A stretch of 41,506 bases of DNA from an uncultured Pelagibacteraceae bacterium (GCA_902524235.1 CABZCF010000010.1:1-41506), one strand, 5' to 3'; counted from the stretch's first letter, positions 25,109 to 36,235 are shown. The notes: generated by a model from the sequence alone, not told the origin. Numbers and translations: made by a program.

Positions 25109-26656
25109 ATGGATTTAAACAAAGAAATACAAAAAATTCAGAACAATATTCAGTCAAAAAATATTGAACTAGCAATTTCACAATGCAACAAATTAATACA
25201 AAAGTATCCTAATAATTCATTCCTACACAATCTCGGAGGTTTGGCACTTCAACAATTTAAGAAAATTAAATTGTCGGTAAATTATTTTCAAAAAGCAATT
25301 GATTTAGATCCAAAAAATCTAGCTGCAAAAAATAATCTTGCAAATTCTCTGAAAGTATTAGGAAAATTGGATTTAGCAGAAAAACTTTATAATGATATTC
25401 TTAAAATTAATCCTAATAATGTTAAATGTCTCAATAATTATGGTAACTTAAAACAACAGTTTAATGATTATGATGGCGCTATAGAATTTTATACTAAGGC
25501 TTTATCTCAGGATCAAACGAATACAACAATTTTATTAAGCTTAGCGAGCTCTTATCAGGGCATTGGCAACTTTGATAAAGCAAAAGAGACAGTAAATATT
25601 ATCATAAAAATTAACCCTAATATGATGTCTGCCCATAAATTATTAAGTGGCATTATAAATTACCAAGATGACCAAACACATCTAAATGATATGTTAGAGC
25701 TTTCTAAATCAAAATCTCTAACAGATAGTCAATATATTGATTTGTTTTTTGCAATTGGTAAAGCATATGAAGATTTAAAACAATATGAAATATCTTTTGA
25801 ATACATTAGAAAAGCAAATGAAATTAAAGATACAATTATAAATTACGATTTTGAACAAGAAATAAATAAATTTAAAAGCATTAAAAATACTTTTAAAAAC
25901 GTTGATTTTAAAAACACTATAAATAAAAATAGAGATTCAAATATCATATTTATTTGTGGTATGCCTAGATCGGGCACAACATTAGTTGAACAAATTATTG
26001 CTTCTCATAAAAAAGTATCTGGCGCTGGTGAATTAATATATTTACAAAAATCGATTGAAAAAAATTTTTTTAATAACGATATGCTGAATGAACAAACTGT
26101 CAGGGAAGATATCTTTGCTGAAAGAACAAAACTGAATGATGATTATTACGAATTACTTAATTTACACAATGTGAAGTCTATTTATATTACAGATAAAGCA
26201 CCACAAAATTTTAGATGGATAGGTTTTATGAAAATATTTTTTCCAAATTCTAAAATTATTCATTGCACAAGAAATCCAAGAGATATTTGCTTATCCATTT
26301 TTAAAAATAGTTTCGCATCAACAGATATGAACTGGAGTTATGCACAAGAAAATATAGCAAACTACTATAATTTATATAAGGATATAATGAATTTTTGGAA
26401 TGAAACTATCGGTAAATTCATTTACGAAATAAACTATGAAAAACTAATAAAAGATAAAGACAACGAAATTAAGAATTTATTAGATTTTTGTAATCTCGAG
26501 TTTGACCCCGCTTGCTTTAATCATCATATGAATACAAAAACCCCTATAAAGACCGTTAGTGTAGCTCAAGCTAGAAAACCGATATATTCTTCATCAGTAG
26601 ATAAAAATAAATTTTATGAAAGCAATCTAAGCAAAATGTTTTCTATGCTAGAATAA
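25109..26656 (+). CDS. TPR-repeat protein with C-terminal sulfotransferase domain
   Basis: The 515-residue protein has several tetratricopeptide repeats in about the first 200 residues (NNLGG/NNLANSLKVLGKLDLAEK pattern; FQKAIDLDPKNLAAKNN) and a PAPS-dependent sulfotransferase domain after residue 275. The 5'-phosphosulfate loop GMPRSGTTLVEQI and the 3'-phosphate motif CTRNPRDICLSIF are both intact, so it should be catalytic. The acceptor is unknown; no PAPS synthesis gene is in the window. It lies between rho and mnmE, which are adjacent in many Alphaproteobacteria, so it is probably an insertion in the cluster. Confidence 0.9.
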   Translation: MDLNKEIQKIQNNIQSKNIELAISQCNKLIQKYPNNSFLHNLGGLALQQFKKIKLSVNYFQKAIDLDPKNLAAKNNLANSLKVLGKLDLAEKLYNDILKINPNNVKCLNNYGNLKQQFNDYDGAIEFYTKALSQDQTNTTILLSLASSYQGIGNFDKAKETVNIIIKINPNMMSAHKLLSGIINYQDDQTHLNDMLELSKSKSLTDSQYIDLFFAIGKAYEDLKQYEISFEYIRKANEIKDTIINYDFEQEINKFKSIKNTFKNVDFKNTINKNRDSNIIFICGMPRSGTTLVEQIIASHKKVSGAGELIYLQKSIEKNFFNNDMLNEQTVREDIFAERTKLNDDYYELLNLHNVKSIYITDKAPQNFRWIGFMKIFFPNSKIIHCTRNPRDICLSIFKNSFASTDMNWSYAQENIANYYNLYKDIMNFWNETIGKFIYEINYEKLIKDKDNEIKNLLDFCNLEFDPACFNHHMNTKTPIKTVSVAQARKPIYSSSVDKNKFYESNLSKMFSMLE

Positions 26657-26683
26657 TAAACATATATATATTAATTTATTTTT

Positions 26684-28018
26684 ATGACGATTTATGCTTT
26701 GTCCTCTGGTCCAGGACTATCTGGTTTAGCAGTTATTAGAGTTTCTGGTGAAGGAGCTCTTAATATTTTGCAGAAGATAACAAATGAGCGGATCCCTACC
26801 CCCAGAGTTGCAACATTAAGAAATATAAGAAAATTCGGTAGTGATGAGATTATAGATAGGGGTATTATATTATGGTTTCCTGGACCTGGGAGCTACACAG
26901 GTGAAGACCTTATCGAATTCCATATTCACGGGAGCCTAGCAGTAATTAATGAAATTCAGAATACCCTGTCAAAATTTGAAAATTGTAGACTGGCTGAATC
27001 TGGTGAATTTACAAAATTGGCTTTTCAAAATGGTAAAATTAATTTGCTTGAGGCTGAAAGTATTGGAGATTTAATTTCAGCAGAAACTGAGATTCAGAGA
27101 AGACAAGCTATTGATATTATGTCAGGTCTTCAAGGAAAAAAATTTGAAAGTTGGAGATCAAGATTAGTTAAAATATTATCAAACGTAGAAGCCAAAATAG
27201 ATTTTCCTGAGGAAGATTTGCCAAAAGACATTCTAAGTGAAATTCACAAGACATCTAATGATGTAAAAAATGAAATTAAAAAAGCTCTTAATGATCAAAA
27301 AGTTGGCGAGAGGATTAGAGAGGGATTTAAAATAGCAATATTAGGTCCTGCTAATGCAGGAAAATCTTCATTACTGAATTACTTATCTAAAAGGGAAGTG
27401 GCAATTGTTTCAGAAATTGCAGGCACTACGCGTGATGTAATTGAAACACATCTTAATATAGATGGATACCCCGTTATAATGTCGGACACGGCAGGTATAA
27501 GAGATGCGCAAGATGAAATAGAAAAAAAGGGTGTTAAACTTGCTTTAAAAAAAGCAGAAAACGCTGATTTAAATATTGTAGTTATAGAGCCAAAAAGTGC
27601 TTATTTTACTGGTGTTTTGAAAGGTTTAGTAAATTCTGATAAAACTATTTTAATCGTAAATAAATCAGACCTCGGTACAAAGAATATAGAAAATGAGTTA
27701 AATAAATTTAATCCAATATATATCTCTATATTGAAAGAGACTAATGTTGATAAATTAATTTCAGAAATAAGAAATAAATTAAAAAATAAGTTTGTTACAA
27801 CGGATGATACAATAATTACTCGTGAACGGCATAGACAACATTTAATTCAATGTTATGAAAATTTAGATAATTTTGAGAATAAAAAAAAAGAAGAGGAATT
27901 TGATAAAGCTGCTGAAGATTTAAGACTAGCTATAAGACATCTAGGAATGATAGTTGGTAAAGTAGATGTTGAGGAGATACTAGGCTCAATATTCAATGAC
28001 TTTTGCATAGGTAAATAA
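26684..28018 (+). CDS. mnmE: tRNA modification GTPase MnmE
   Basis: MnmE works with MnmG to put the carboxymethylaminomethyl group on U34 of certain tRNAs. The 444-residue protein starts with TIYALSSGPGLSGLAVIRVS, has the folate-binding N-terminal domain with the GSYTGEDLIEFHIHGS segment, the G domain with GPANAGKSSLLN, the switch loop around EIAGTTRDV and DTAGIRD, NKSD, and the essential C-terminal FCIGK with the conserved Cys. The complete motif set indicates an active enzyme. It precedes mnmG with a 76-base gap. Confidence 0.97.
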   Translation: MTIYALSSGPGLSGLAVIRVSGEGALNILQKITNERIPTPRVATLRNIRKFGSDEIIDRGIILWFPGPGSYTGEDLIEFHIHGSLAVINEIQNTLSKFENCRLAESGEFTKLAFQNGKINLLEAESIGDLISAETEIQRRQAIDIMSGLQGKKFESWRSRLVKILSNVEAKIDFPEEDLPKDILSEIHKTSNDVKNEIKKALNDQKVGERIREGFKIAILGPANAGKSSLLNYLSKREVAIVSEIAGTTRDVIETHLNIDGYPVIMSDTAGIRDAQDEIEKKGVKLALKKAENADLNIVVIEPKSAYFTGVLKGLVNSDKTILIVNKSDLGTKNIENELNKFNPIYISILKETNVDKLISEIRNKLKNKFVTTDDTIITRERHRQHLIQCYENLDNFENKKKEEEFDKAAEDLRLAIRHLGMIVGKVDVEEILGSIFNDFCIGK

Positions 28019-28094
28019 TTGTTAAAAATTAAGGATTTTTAAATTAATTCTACTGTTTTCTTGTAATATTTCAGATCGATAATAAATTACTTAT

Positions 28095-29966
28095 ATGAAA
28101 AATGATTTATCATTTGATGTAGTAGTTATTGGTGGTGGACATGCTGGTTGTGAAGCTGCCGCAGCCTCAGCTAGACTTGGTGTGAATACAGCATTATTTA
28201 CTCATAAGTTTGATACAATTGGAGAGATGTCATGTAATCCTGCAATAGGCGGTCTTGGCAAAGGTCATCTAGTTAGAGAAATAGATGCATTAGATGGTGT
28301 TATGGGAGTAGTGGCTGATAAATCAGGTATTCAATTTAGATTACTTAATAGAAGTAGAGGACCAGCTGTAAGAGGACCTCGAACGCAAAGTGATAGATCA
28401 TTATATAAAAAATATATGCAAGAAAAACTTGTAAACTATTGTAATTTATGCGTTTTTTCGGACCCTGTAACTAAGTTTATTTTTAATAAAAATGAGATAA
28501 ATGGGTTTGAAACTCTTTCTGGTAAAAAAGTAAGATCTTCTAAGATAATTCTAACAACTGGCACTTTTTTAAACGGCCTCATACATATAGGCGACGAAAG
28601 GACCCCAGCGGGTAGATATGATGAAAAACCTACTACAGGATTAAGTGAGCAACTAAAAAAATATCAATTTAAAATTGGTCGACTTAAAACAGGAACACCA
28701 CCAAGGCTTGACGCAAGAACGATTAATTTTGAAAATTTAGAAGAACAGAAAGCTGATGATGATCCATATTTTTTTTCTTTCTTAACTTCAAAAAACATTA
28801 ACAATCAAGTTTCCTGTCGAATGACTTACACTAACGAACTGGTTCACAAAATAATTTCTAAAAATATTAATCGAAGCGCAATGTATTCCGGTAACATAAA
28901 AGGAGTTGGTCCAAGATATTGTCCTTCTATAGAGGATAAAGTTATGAAATTTTCTGATAAACAAAGACATCAAATATTTTTAGAGCCAGAAGGTTTAAAT
29001 GATAATACTATTTACCCAAATGGAATTTCAACATCTTTACCAACTGATGTACAAACTGAAATATGCAGTAAAATCAATGGTTTAGAGAATGTTTCGATAA
29101 TAAGACCTGGTTACGCAATAGAATATGATTTTATTGATCCTAGAGAGCTATTTTTAACATTGGAGACAAAAAAAATTAAAAATTTGTATTTAGCAGGTCA
29201 AATTAATGGAACGACAGGTTATGAAGAAGCAGCTGCTCAAGGTTTAATTGCAGGAACAAATGCGGCTTTGTCCTTTAAAAAGGAGGAACCATTTATATTA
29301 GATAGATCTGAGGCTTATATTGGAGTAATGATTGATGATTTAGTAACAAAAGGTGTTGCTGAGCCTTATAGAATGTTTACATCAAGGGCAGAGTATAGAC
29401 TTTCTCTTAGATCAGACAATGCTGATTTAAGATTAACAGAAAAAGGTATAAATTTAGGAATGGTTGATAACCAAAGGAAAGAATTTTTCCTAGAGAAAAA
29501 TAAAAAACTATCTGAAATTCAGAAAAAAATGGATAATTTAAAAATTTCACCGACAAGAGTTCAAAAATATGGGGTTAATATAGCAAAAGATGGAGTTAAT
29601 CGAAGTGCCACCCAAATTCTCAGTCAAATATCTGTCAATATGAATAAAATCAGGCAAATTTGGCCTGAAATACAGTATGTTTCACGTGAAATTGACGAAC
29701 AAGTCGAAATTAACTCGCATTATAGGGGCTATTTAAAGAAACAGAAAGCTGATATTTTGGCATTTAAAAGAGATGAAAACTTAATAATTCCTGAAAATTT
29801 GAATTATGATGATTTTTCAGGACTGTCAAACGAAATTAAGTCAAAATTCAAAAAAATAAGACCAAAAACAATGGGTCAAGCTCTGAGAATTGATGGAGTA
29901 ACGCCTGCAGCTGTATATATTTTGTTGTCTCATCTTAAAAGAAAGTCTATTAAGCATATAGCTTGA
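28095..29966 (+). CDS. mnmG: tRNA uridine-5-carboxymethylaminomethyl modification enzyme MnmG
   Basis: MnmG is the FAD-dependent partner of MnmE. The 623-residue protein has the dinucleotide-binding start [13 protein letters not shown], the [27 protein letters not shown] signature (split here: [21 protein letters not shown]), the [12 protein letters not shown] and DERTPAGR motifs and the [17 protein letters not shown] segment. The C-terminal tRNA-binding helical domain is present. A near-perfect parS site (29678-29693) is embedded near the 3' end, reading VSREI in frame. Its stop overlaps the rsmG TTG start. Confidence 0.97.
   Translation: MKNDLSFDVVVIGGGHAGCEAAAASARLGVNTALFTHKFDTIGEMSCNPAIGGLGKGHLVREIDALDGVMGVVADKSGIQFRLLNRSRGPAVRGPRTQSDRSLYKKYMQEKLVNYCNLCVFSDPVTKFIFNKNEINGFETLSGKKVRSSKIILTTGTFLNGLIHIGDERTPAGRYDEKPTTGLSEQLKKYQFKIGRLKTGTPPRLDARTINFENLEEQKADDDPYFFSFLTSKNINNQVSCRMTYTNELVHKIISKNINRSAMYSGNIKGVGPRYCPSIEDKVMKFSDKQRHQIFLEPEGLNDNTIYPNGISTSLPTDVQTEICSKINGLENVSIIRPGYAIEYDFIDPRELFLTLETKKIKNLYLAGQINGTTGYEEAAAQGLIAGTNAALSFKKEEPFILDRSEAYIGVMIDDLVTKGVAEPYRMFTSRAEYRLSLRSDNADLRLTEKGINLGMVDNQRKEFFLEKNKKLSEIQKKMDNLKISPTRVQKYGVNIAKDGVNRSATQILSQISVNMNKIRQIWPEIQYVSREIDEQVEINSHYRGYLKKQKADILAFKRDENLIIPENLNYDDFSGLSNEIKSKFKKIRPKTMGQALRIDGVTPAAVYILLSHLKRKSIKHIA
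29678..29693. promoter_or_regulatory. parS-like ParB binding site (in mnmG)
   Basis: TGTTTCACGTGAAATT matches the canonical parS palindrome TGTTTCACGTGAAACA at 14 of 16 bases, differing only in the last two. It is 335 bases upstream of the perfect site in rsmG and 0.9 kb before parA. Within mnmG it reads V-S-R-E-I, the same reading as the second site. Confidence 0.75.
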
Positions 29967-30610
29967 TTGATTCGCAAATTATAAAAAAAAATTTAAAAAA
30001 TATTGGATATGATGTTTCACGTGAAACATTAAGGGAATTGGATATGTTCAGCTCCTCTATATTGTTAAAAAATTCAGAGATAAATCTAATCAGTAAAAAT
30101 AGCGAAAAAGATATAATTAATAGACATATATTAGATAGTGCACAAATAATTGATTATGTTGACAAAAATGACATATTATCATGTACGGATTTAGGCTCTG
30201 GTGCCGGGTTGCCAGGGATAGTTATCGGTATTTTAATGAAATCTAAAAAACCAATATTTAAGTTAATTTTTTATGAAAAGAGTTTTCATAAAAGTAATTT
30301 TTTAAAACAAATGAATGAAAAATTTAAATTAAATGCAAAAATCTATCAAAAAAATATCTTTAAAGAAAAAAATATACAAACGGACATAATAATTTCAAGA
30401 GCATTTAAGCCCGTTCCAGTAATATTTGAACTGGCAATTAAAAATTTTAGAAAGTTTAAATATATAATTTTATTTTTAGGCAAAAGTGGGAATAAAATTT
30501 TAGAGGAGGCTAGCAAAGAATGGATTTTTAATTATGAAAAAAGGAAAAGTTTAACTAACAAAGAGTCATTAATAATTAAAATTTTTAATCTTAGAAAAAA
30601 AAATGCATAA
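29963..30610 (+). CDS. rsmG: 16S rRNA m7G527 methyltransferase RsmG
   Basis: RsmG methylates G527 of 16S rRNA with S-adenosylmethionine. The 215-residue protein shows the SAM loop [17 protein letters not shown] and the downstream [15 protein letters not shown] and ISRAFKPV segments. The start is TTG, overlapping the mnmG TGA as TTGA; the next ATG is about 27 codons in and would cut the conserved region. A perfect parS site lies in the first 70 bases and encodes VSRET. It overlaps parA by 8 bases. Confidence 0.93.
   Translation: MIDSQIIKKNLKNIGYDVSRETLRELDMFSSSILLKNSEINLISKNSEKDIINRHILDSAQIIDYVDKNDILSCTDLGSGAGLPGIVIGILMKSKKPIFKLIFYEKSFHKSNFLKQMNEKFKLNAKIYQKNIFKEKNIQTDIIISRAFKPVPVIFELAIKNFRKFKYIILFLGKSGNKILEEASKEWIFNYEKRKSLTNKESLIIKIFNLRKKNA
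30013..30028. promoter_or_regulatory. parS centromere site (perfect palindrome, in rsmG)
   Basis: TGTTTCACGTGAAACA is a perfect 16-base palindrome identical to the canonical chromosomal parS site of Caulobacter-type ParB. It lies in the rsmG 5' coding region, 575 bases before parA, and reads V-S-R-E-T in frame. With ParAB next door and the origin candidate 10 kb away it is very probably the segregation centromere. Confidence 0.93.
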
Positions 30611-31403
30611 CAAAATTATTTCGATCATAAATCAGAAGGGAGGTGTTGGAAAAACAACAACAGTTATAAATTTGGCTGCTGGACTTTCAATGAAAGGAAA
30701 AAAAATTCTTGTTATTGACTTAGACCCACAAGGAAACGCAACAACAGGATTAGGTTTGTCTAATTTCGAAAATTCTGATCGAACAATTTATTCAGTATTG
30801 AATGGTACAAAAAAAATTATTGAGGTAATCCAAAAAACTAAAATGGAGAAACTTGATTTAGTAACTTCAAATGTAGATTTGTCAGGACTGGAGGTTGAGA
30901 CTGCAGGGGACACTCGTAGAGCCTTTAAATTAAAGGATGAATTGGCCTCTATTTTAAATGATTCTAGAGCATATTATGATTATATCCTTATTGATTGTCC
31001 TCCATCGCTTAGTCTTTTAACAATTATGGCACTAGTGTCATCGAATTCATTGATTGTGCCTTTGCAAACAGAATTCTTTGCTCTTGAGGGTTTAACTCAG
31101 CTAATGAAAACAATCGAGAGAATTAAATCTAATTTAAACCCATCCCTAGAGATTAAAGGAATACTCTTAACTATGTATGATAAGAGAAATAAGCTTTCAA
31201 TCGAGGTTGAGCAAGAAGCCAGAAATTTTTTTAGAGAAAAAGTTTACTCAACTATAGTCCCAAGAAATGTCAGACTATCAGAAGCACCCTCTCATGGTGT
31301 ACCAGTGTTGATATATGATAAAGCTTGCCCTGGAAGCAAAGCATACTTTAGCTTAACAGATGAGTTTTTAAATAAAGACAAATTAGTTGAAAGTGCCGCA
31401 TGA
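30603..31403 (+). CDS. parA: Chromosome partitioning ATPase ParA
   Basis: ParA is the Walker-type ATPase that moves ParB-parS complexes during chromosome segregation. The 266-residue protein has the deviant Walker A KGGVGKTTTVIN, the A' motif VIDLDPQGNATTGLG, and Walker B DYILIDCPPSLSLL. Size and motifs match the chromosomal (small) ParA/Soj type without the N-terminal DNA-binding region of plasmid ParA. It overlaps rsmG by 8 bases and parB by 4 (ATGA). Confidence 0.97.
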   Translation: MHNKIISIINQKGGVGKTTTVINLAAGLSMKGKKILVIDLDPQGNATTGLGLSNFENSDRTIYSVLNGTKKIIEVIQKTKMEKLDLVTSNVDLSGLEVETAGDTRRAFKLKDELASILNDSRAYYDYILIDCPPSLSLLTIMALVSSNSLIVPLQTEFFALEGLTQLMKTIERIKSNLNPSLEIKGILLTMYDKRNKLSIEVEQEARNFFREKVYSTIVPRNVRLSEAPSHGVPVLIYDKACPGSKAYFSLTDEFLNKDKLVESAA

Positions 31404-32248
31404 TGAATCCTTTTAAAAATAGAAAAGGTTTAGGTAGAGGTCTATCATCTCTAATTGGTGATAATGAAATTAAGACTGAAAAAAATAAGATTTCCATAAG
31501 TTCCATATTGCCAAATAAATTACAACCTCGAAAAAATTTTGATAAAGAAAGATTATCAGAGTTAACAAACTCCATAAAAGAAAGAGGTATAATCCAACCT
31601 TTAATTGTCAGAAAGTCTAAGGAGCAAAATAAATATGAATTGATAGCTGGAGAACGTAGGTGGCAAGCAGCTCAAAATGCTGGATTGCATGAAGTTCCAA
31701 TTGTTGAGATTGTAGCTGATGATTTAAAATCACTAGAATTTGCTATTGTAGAAAATGTACAAAGATCAGATTTAAATGCAATTGAAGAGGCTGAGGGTTA
31801 TAAAAAATTAATAGACGATTTTAATTATGATCAGGAAAAGGTAGCGAAATTCATAGGCAAAAGTAGATCACATGTATCTAATTCTTTAAGACTTTTGACT
31901 TTACCAAAAGATATAAAAGATATGATCATAGAAAATAAGCTTTCACAAGGCCATTGTAAAATATTAGTTGGCTTAGAAAATAATTTATTTTTAGCTAAGA
32001 CAATAATTAAGAAAAATTTGTCTGTAAGACAAACAGAGAGCTTAATAAGATCAATTCGAAGTAGTGGTAAGATTTCAAAAAAATCAAAAGATCCTAATTT
32101 ATCAAGTTTAGAAGATTCTTTAAAAGATAAGATTGGCATAAATGTACGTATTAATAATAAAAAAAATAATAATGGAAATTTAATATTTGATTATAAAGAT
32201 TTAGATCAGCTAAATAGATTAATTATGGTTGTTAAAGCAAACTACTAA
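31400..32248 (+). CDS. parB: Chromosome partitioning protein ParB
   Basis: ParB binds parS and spreads as a CTP-dependent clamp. The 282-residue protein starts with the conserved RKGLGRGLSSLIG box, has the N-terminal CTPase core (QPRKNFDKERLSELTNSIK, GERRWQAAQNAG, FAIVENVQRSDLNAIEEAEG), a helix-turn-helix region (VAKFIGKSRSHVSNSLRLL), and a C-terminal dimerisation end. Two ATGs occur in tandem at 31400 and 31403. It converges on holA with a 4-base CTAA stop overlap. Nearby parS sites confirm function. Confidence 0.97.
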   Translation: MMNPFKNRKGLGRGLSSLIGDNEIKTEKNKISISSILPNKLQPRKNFDKERLSELTNSIKERGIIQPLIVRKSKEQNKYELIAGERRWQAAQNAGLHEVPIVEIVADDLKSLEFAIVENVQRSDLNAIEEAEGYKKLIDDFNYDQEKVAKFIGKSRSHVSNSLRLLTLPKDIKDMIIENKLSQGHCKILVGLENNLFLAKTIIKKNLSVRQTESLIRSIRSSGKISKKSKDPNLSSLEDSLKDKIGINVRINNKKNNNGNLIFDYKDLDQLNRLIMVVKANY

Positions 32249-33234
32249 ATATTAGATTTAGCTGAATCAATCAGAAAATCGTAAAGAATATTTATGGATC
32301 TAGATGAGTTCTTTTTAATTAATAACTCAAGATCATTTATTTTAAATACAAAATCATCAATTTTTATTGAATTCCATGCTTTTACTTGCGCTTTGACTAC
32401 ATCTTTATCTTTCCAAAAAATAGGTGGTTTGTAAGTTGATATAACTTGGTCTAGATTTTTATTCTCTTCGTAATCTTTTAATATTTTGCTTATTCTTTTA
32501 GACTTAGAGATTAATGTTTTTATAATTAATATACAATCCTCTATCGAATAATTGTTTTCATTCAAAATTTTAATTGTTCTATTTAAATTTTTGCTTAAAC
32601 AATTATCAACTAATTCACTAACACTATAATTTTCAGATAAATTTACAATTTTATAAATTTCATCGATCTTGATAATTTTATTTTTATCTAAGTAGGAAAT
32701 AATTTTATCTATTTCATTTTTTAAGTTATTTCTGTCCCCACTAGATTTTTGAACAATCATATCTATACATTCCCTGGAAACAGATATCTGTTTTTCTTTG
32801 AAACGCGAAGTTGCAATTTTTGATAAAGTGTTGTTGTCATCAGGATAAACAGGTATACACACGGTACTTTTGTTTTTTTCAAAAAAGTTTCTAATTTTAG
32901 ACTTTTTATCTAATCTTTCAGAAAGTAAAATTACTTTTGTATCAGTTATTTTCTTTTCCAAAATTTCATCAATTAATTCAAGTGATTTATCGGTAGATCT
33001 AAATATTATAAATGCTTTATTATCTTCAAAAAAAGATTGGTTCAAAAGACTAGATAGAATTTCATTTTTGTTTTCTAAAAATTCTTTTTCGTCGTATTTT
33101 CTTGTTAGTCCATTAAAATGTTTTAATATATTTTCTATAACCTCTTTTTTTTGCCCTTCATTGTCACCATAAATTAGATAAAAATCTAATCCAGTTTTAC
33201 TAATTTTTTCCCTTTCGAAAAATTTAATAATCAT
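32245..33234 (-). CDS. holA: DNA polymerase III delta subunit
   Basis: HolA is the clamp-loader delta subunit that opens the sliding clamp. The 329-residue protein shows the family arrangement: a P-loop-like region without a real Walker motif (FYLIYGDNEGQKKEVIENI), the lid region, the FKEKQISVSRECIDMIVQKS domain and the ENNYSIEDCILIIKTLIS C-terminal domain. The end fits the DnaQ/DnaA neighbourhood, and the order leuS-lptE-holA is conserved in Alphaproteobacteria. It overlaps lptE by 1 base and parB by 4. Confidence 0.93.
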   Translation of the reverse strand: MIIKFFEREKISKTGLDFYLIYGDNEGQKKEVIENILKHFNGLTRKYDEKEFLENKNEILSSLLNQSFFEDNKAFIIFRSTDKSLELIDEILEKKITDTKVILLSERLDKKSKIRNFFEKNKSTVCIPVYPDDNNTLSKIATSRFKEKQISVSRECIDMIVQKSSGDRNNLKNEIDKIISYLDKNKIIKIDEIYKIVNLSENYSVSELVDNCLSKNLNRTIKILNENNYSIEDCILIIKTLISKSKRISKILKDYEENKNLDQVISTYKPPIFWKDKDVVKAQVKAWNSIKIDDFVFKINDLELLIKKNSSRSINILYDFLIDSAKSNI

Positions 33235-33677
33235 TAAATAGAATTAAGATAAATCAATATATCTTGTGTTATCTCCTGAACTAAATTTGATTTTAAATTA
33301 TTTTCATGTTGTTTGAGTTCAAATTTACTTTTTAAGTTGTTATAACTAAGTTTTTCTCTGAACTTGTTTTTCAATATATCGTTATCATTTTTTAACGTCA
33401 CATTTACATCTAAACTCATATCAAACACTTCAGGATCACCTTTTTTATTTTTTGAAGAGATATCTTTTTTAAAAATCGTTTCAATTGTCAATTCATATTC
33501 CCCATCATCTTTTTTAAGACCACCTAGATTGCTAATAATATCTTCCGAAATTTTAATTTCTCCAAGAGCATTACTTTTATTAAAGCTAAAATCTGACTTT
33601 TCACTCACATATATTGATTGAAATCCACAAGAAACTAAAAACAAGCAAATAATAAAATGTTTTGCAAATTTAATCAT
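33234..33677 (-). CDS. lptE: LPS-assembly lipoprotein LptE-like
   Basis: LptE is the outer-membrane lipoprotein that supports LptD during lipopolysaccharide insertion. The 147-residue protein starts with a lipoprotein signal ([13 protein letters not shown], lipobox LVSC, lipidated Cys17). The mature domain is weakly conserved, as usual for this family, with a core of strands ([14 protein letters not shown] and [12 protein letters not shown]). The call rests largely on the leuS-lptE-holA context, the signal and the size. It overlaps leuS by 4 bases and holA by 1. Confidence 0.8.
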   Translation of the reverse strand: MIKFAKHFIICLFLVSCGFQSIYVSEKSDFSFNKSNALGEIKISEDIISNLGGLKKDDGEYELTIETIFKKDISSKNKKGDPEVFDMSLDVNVTLKNDNDILKNKFREKLSYNNLKSKFELKQHENNLKSNLVQEITQDILIYLNSI

Positions 33678-36220
33678 TTTAATAATATATTTATTAATCT
33701 GTTTTTAACAAAAAAACTTTTGTTTATTTTTTTCCCCATTATCAGTTTACTTAAATTTTTATCATTTGTAAGCTGATCTAATAGATCTTTTTCATTAATA
33801 TTATATTTTGATGAAATTGTAGCTTTTTTCTTGCCGTTTATTTGAATTACAAAATTTACTTTATCAACTTTGGTCTTATCTTTGTCTACCACTGGCCAAC
33901 TTGGAATTTTATTTATACCTAAGTTGTCAAAACACTCGTTTGCAAAATGAGGTATAATAGGAGAAAGAATGGTTAAAATTTTTATGTAATTTTTCAATAA
34001 AATTTCTCCATCAATTTTACTTTCTAAAATATTGTTTAAAAAATTATATGTTTCGTAGATACTAGCAATTAGAACATTATAATTAAATTTCTCTAAATTG
34101 TAGTCAAATTTACTAATTGTTTCGTTTATGAATCTTTCAAAGTTGTTTTCTAAGTTTAAATTATTAGATTTGTGATTTATTTTATCTTTAATTTTTTCAT
34201 GAAGAACCCATAGTTTCTGTATAAATTTATAAGAAGCTACCATACCTTGCTCAGACCATTGTATATCTTTTTCCGGTGGACTATCAGATAAAATAAATAA
34301 TCTTACTGAATCAGCTCCATAATTTTTAATTATTTGCTCTGGATCTATAGTATTTTTCTTTGATTTCGACATAGACTCGGAAGGACCTACAGTTACAACA
34401 TTTTCTATTTTATTTTTGACAAAATATTTTTTACCATCTTTAGTTTCAACTTCATCAGGTCTTAGCCAATTTCCTTTTTCATCTTTATATGTTTCGTGAC
34501 AAACCATTCCCTGAGTAAATAATCCCTCAAACGGCTCATTAAATTTAAAATCGTCTTTTTTATAACCTATGGCTCTCATAAAAAATCTTGAATAAAGCAA
34601 ATGAAGTATTGCATGTTCAACACCTCCTATGTATTGATCCACTGGCATCCAATAATTTATCTCATCTTCGTTGTAACCGTAATTTTTTTCGTTAGGAGAA
34701 CAAAATCTTAGAAAGTACCATGATGAGTCCACGAAAGTATCTAGGGTGTCCGTTTCTCTAGTGAATTTTTCTCCTTTGTATTCAATGGATTTCCAATCTT
34801 TTACATGATCTAGTGGATTTCCCTTTGTATTTAAATTAATATTTTCTGGCAATTTAACCGGTAATAGCTCATTTGGCACAGGGTGAGGATTGCCAGTATT
34901 ATCGTACATTATAGGAATAGGACATCCCCAATATCTTTGTCGAGAAACACCCCAATCTTTTAATCTGAAGTTTATTTTTTTTTCCCCGAGTTTTCTTTCT
35001 TCAAGAATATTAATGGTTTTAATAATCGATTCCTCTGGGACTTTTAACCCATTTAAAAATTTTGAATTAATTATCTCACCACCATCTACATACGCTTTGT
35101 CATTAACTTTAAAGGATTCGTCTTTATCAAATGGTTTAACAACAGTTTTAATCTCTAATTGATATTTTAGAGCAAAATCCATATCTCTTTGGTCATGAGC
35201 AGGGCATCCAAAAACTGCTCCGAAACCGTAGTCCATTAAAACAAAGTTAGCAAAGAATACAGGAACTTTTTTTTTCTCATCAAATGGATTAATAGCGATA
35301 AGGTTAGTTTTAAAACCAATTTTTTCTCCCTGGGCAATCGACTCCTCGGTTGTGCCAGTCTTTGAACATTCTTTTCGAAAATTGATAAATTTTTCATCAT
35401 CTTCAAAATATTTTGATATTGGATGATCTACAGATAATGCTAAAAATGAAAAACCAAAAAGCGTATCTGGTCTTGTAGTAAAACATCTTATTGATTTTAC
35501 ATCTTTGCTCCCCTCTATTTTAAAATCTATCTCACAACCAAAAGATTTTCCAATCCAGTTTTTCTGCATAGTTTTCACTTTGTTTGGCCAATTTGATAAA
35601 TTATCTAGTTCATCTAATAAATTTTCTGAAAATTTAGAAATGTTAAAAAACCATTGATTTAATTTTTTCCGTTGAACAATTGCTCCAGATCTCCACCCCC
35701 TACCGTCAATTACTTGTTCATTTGCTAAAACAGTTTCATCAATCGGGTCCCAATTTACATAATTTTCTTTCCTATAAACCAAACCTTTATTATACATTTC
35801 TAAAAAGAAATTTTGTTGATGCTGATAATAATCTTCAGAACAAGTTGAAATTTCTCTTTCCCAATCTATAGATAAACCAAGCATTTGAAGCTGATTTTTC
35901 ATTACAGAAATATTTTTTTCCGTCCAAACTTTTGGATCTAAATTATTTTCTTTAGCCGCATTCTCAGCAGGCATGCCAAACGAGTCCCAACCCATTGGAT
36001 GCAAAACATTATAATTTTGTAAAATCTTATGTCGTGATAGAACGTCACCAATAGTATAATTTCTAACATGACCCATATGAATTTTTCCAGATGGATATGG
36101 AAACATTTCTAAGCAATAAAATTTTTTTTTATTTCTATTCAATGAAGACTTATACGTTTTATTTTTCTCCCAATGATCTTGCCATTTTTTTTCAACAAGT
36201 TTAAAATTATATCTTTTCAC
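33674..36220 (-). CDS. leuS: Leucyl-tRNA synthetase
   Basis: LeuRS charges leucine to tRNA-Leu. The 848-residue class I synthetase has the HIGH motif as HMGHVRN in [14 protein letters not shown], an editing CP1 domain (about residues 220-410, including [16 protein letters not shown]), the [17 protein letters not shown] segment and a KMSKS-type loop reading [12 protein letters not shown], in which the first Lys is replaced by Ser. The C-terminal tRNA-binding domain is present, shorter than in E. coli (860). It starts 15 bases downstream of the DUF3576 gene and overlaps lptE. Confidence 0.97.
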   Translation of the reverse strand: MKRYNFKLVEKKWQDHWEKNKTYKSSLNRNKKKFYCLEMFPYPSGKIHMGHVRNYTIGDVLSRHKILQNYNVLHPMGWDSFGMPAENAAKENNLDPKVWTEKNISVMKNQLQMLGLSIDWEREISTCSEDYYQHQQNFFLEMYNKGLVYRKENYVNWDPIDETVLANEQVIDGRGWRSGAIVQRKKLNQWFFNISKFSENLLDELDNLSNWPNKVKTMQKNWIGKSFGCEIDFKIEGSKDVKSIRCFTTRPDTLFGFSFLALSVDHPISKYFEDDEKFINFRKECSKTGTTEESIAQGEKIGFKTNLIAINPFDEKKKVPVFFANFVLMDYGFGAVFGCPAHDQRDMDFALKYQLEIKTVVKPFDKDESFKVNDKAYVDGGEIINSKFLNGLKVPEESIIKTINILEERKLGEKKINFRLKDWGVSRQRYWGCPIPIMYDNTGNPHPVPNELLPVKLPENINLNTKGNPLDHVKDWKSIEYKGEKFTRETDTLDTFVDSSWYFLRFCSPNEKNYGYNEDEINYWMPVDQYIGGVEHAILHLLYSRFFMRAIGYKKDDFKFNEPFEGLFTQGMVCHETYKDEKGNWLRPDEVETKDGKKYFVKNKIENVVTVGPSESMSKSKKNTIDPEQIIKNYGADSVRLFILSDSPPEKDIQWSEQGMVASYKFIQKLWVLHEKIKDKINHKSNNLNLENNFERFINETISKFDYNLEKFNYNVLIASIYETYNFLNNILESKIDGEILLKNYIKILTILSPIIPHFANECFDNLGINKIPSWPVVDKDKTKVDKVNFVIQINGKKKATISSKYNINEKDLLDQLTNDKNLSKLIMGKKINKSFFVKNRLINILLK

Positions 36221-36235
36221 TTTAATAAAAGTTTA

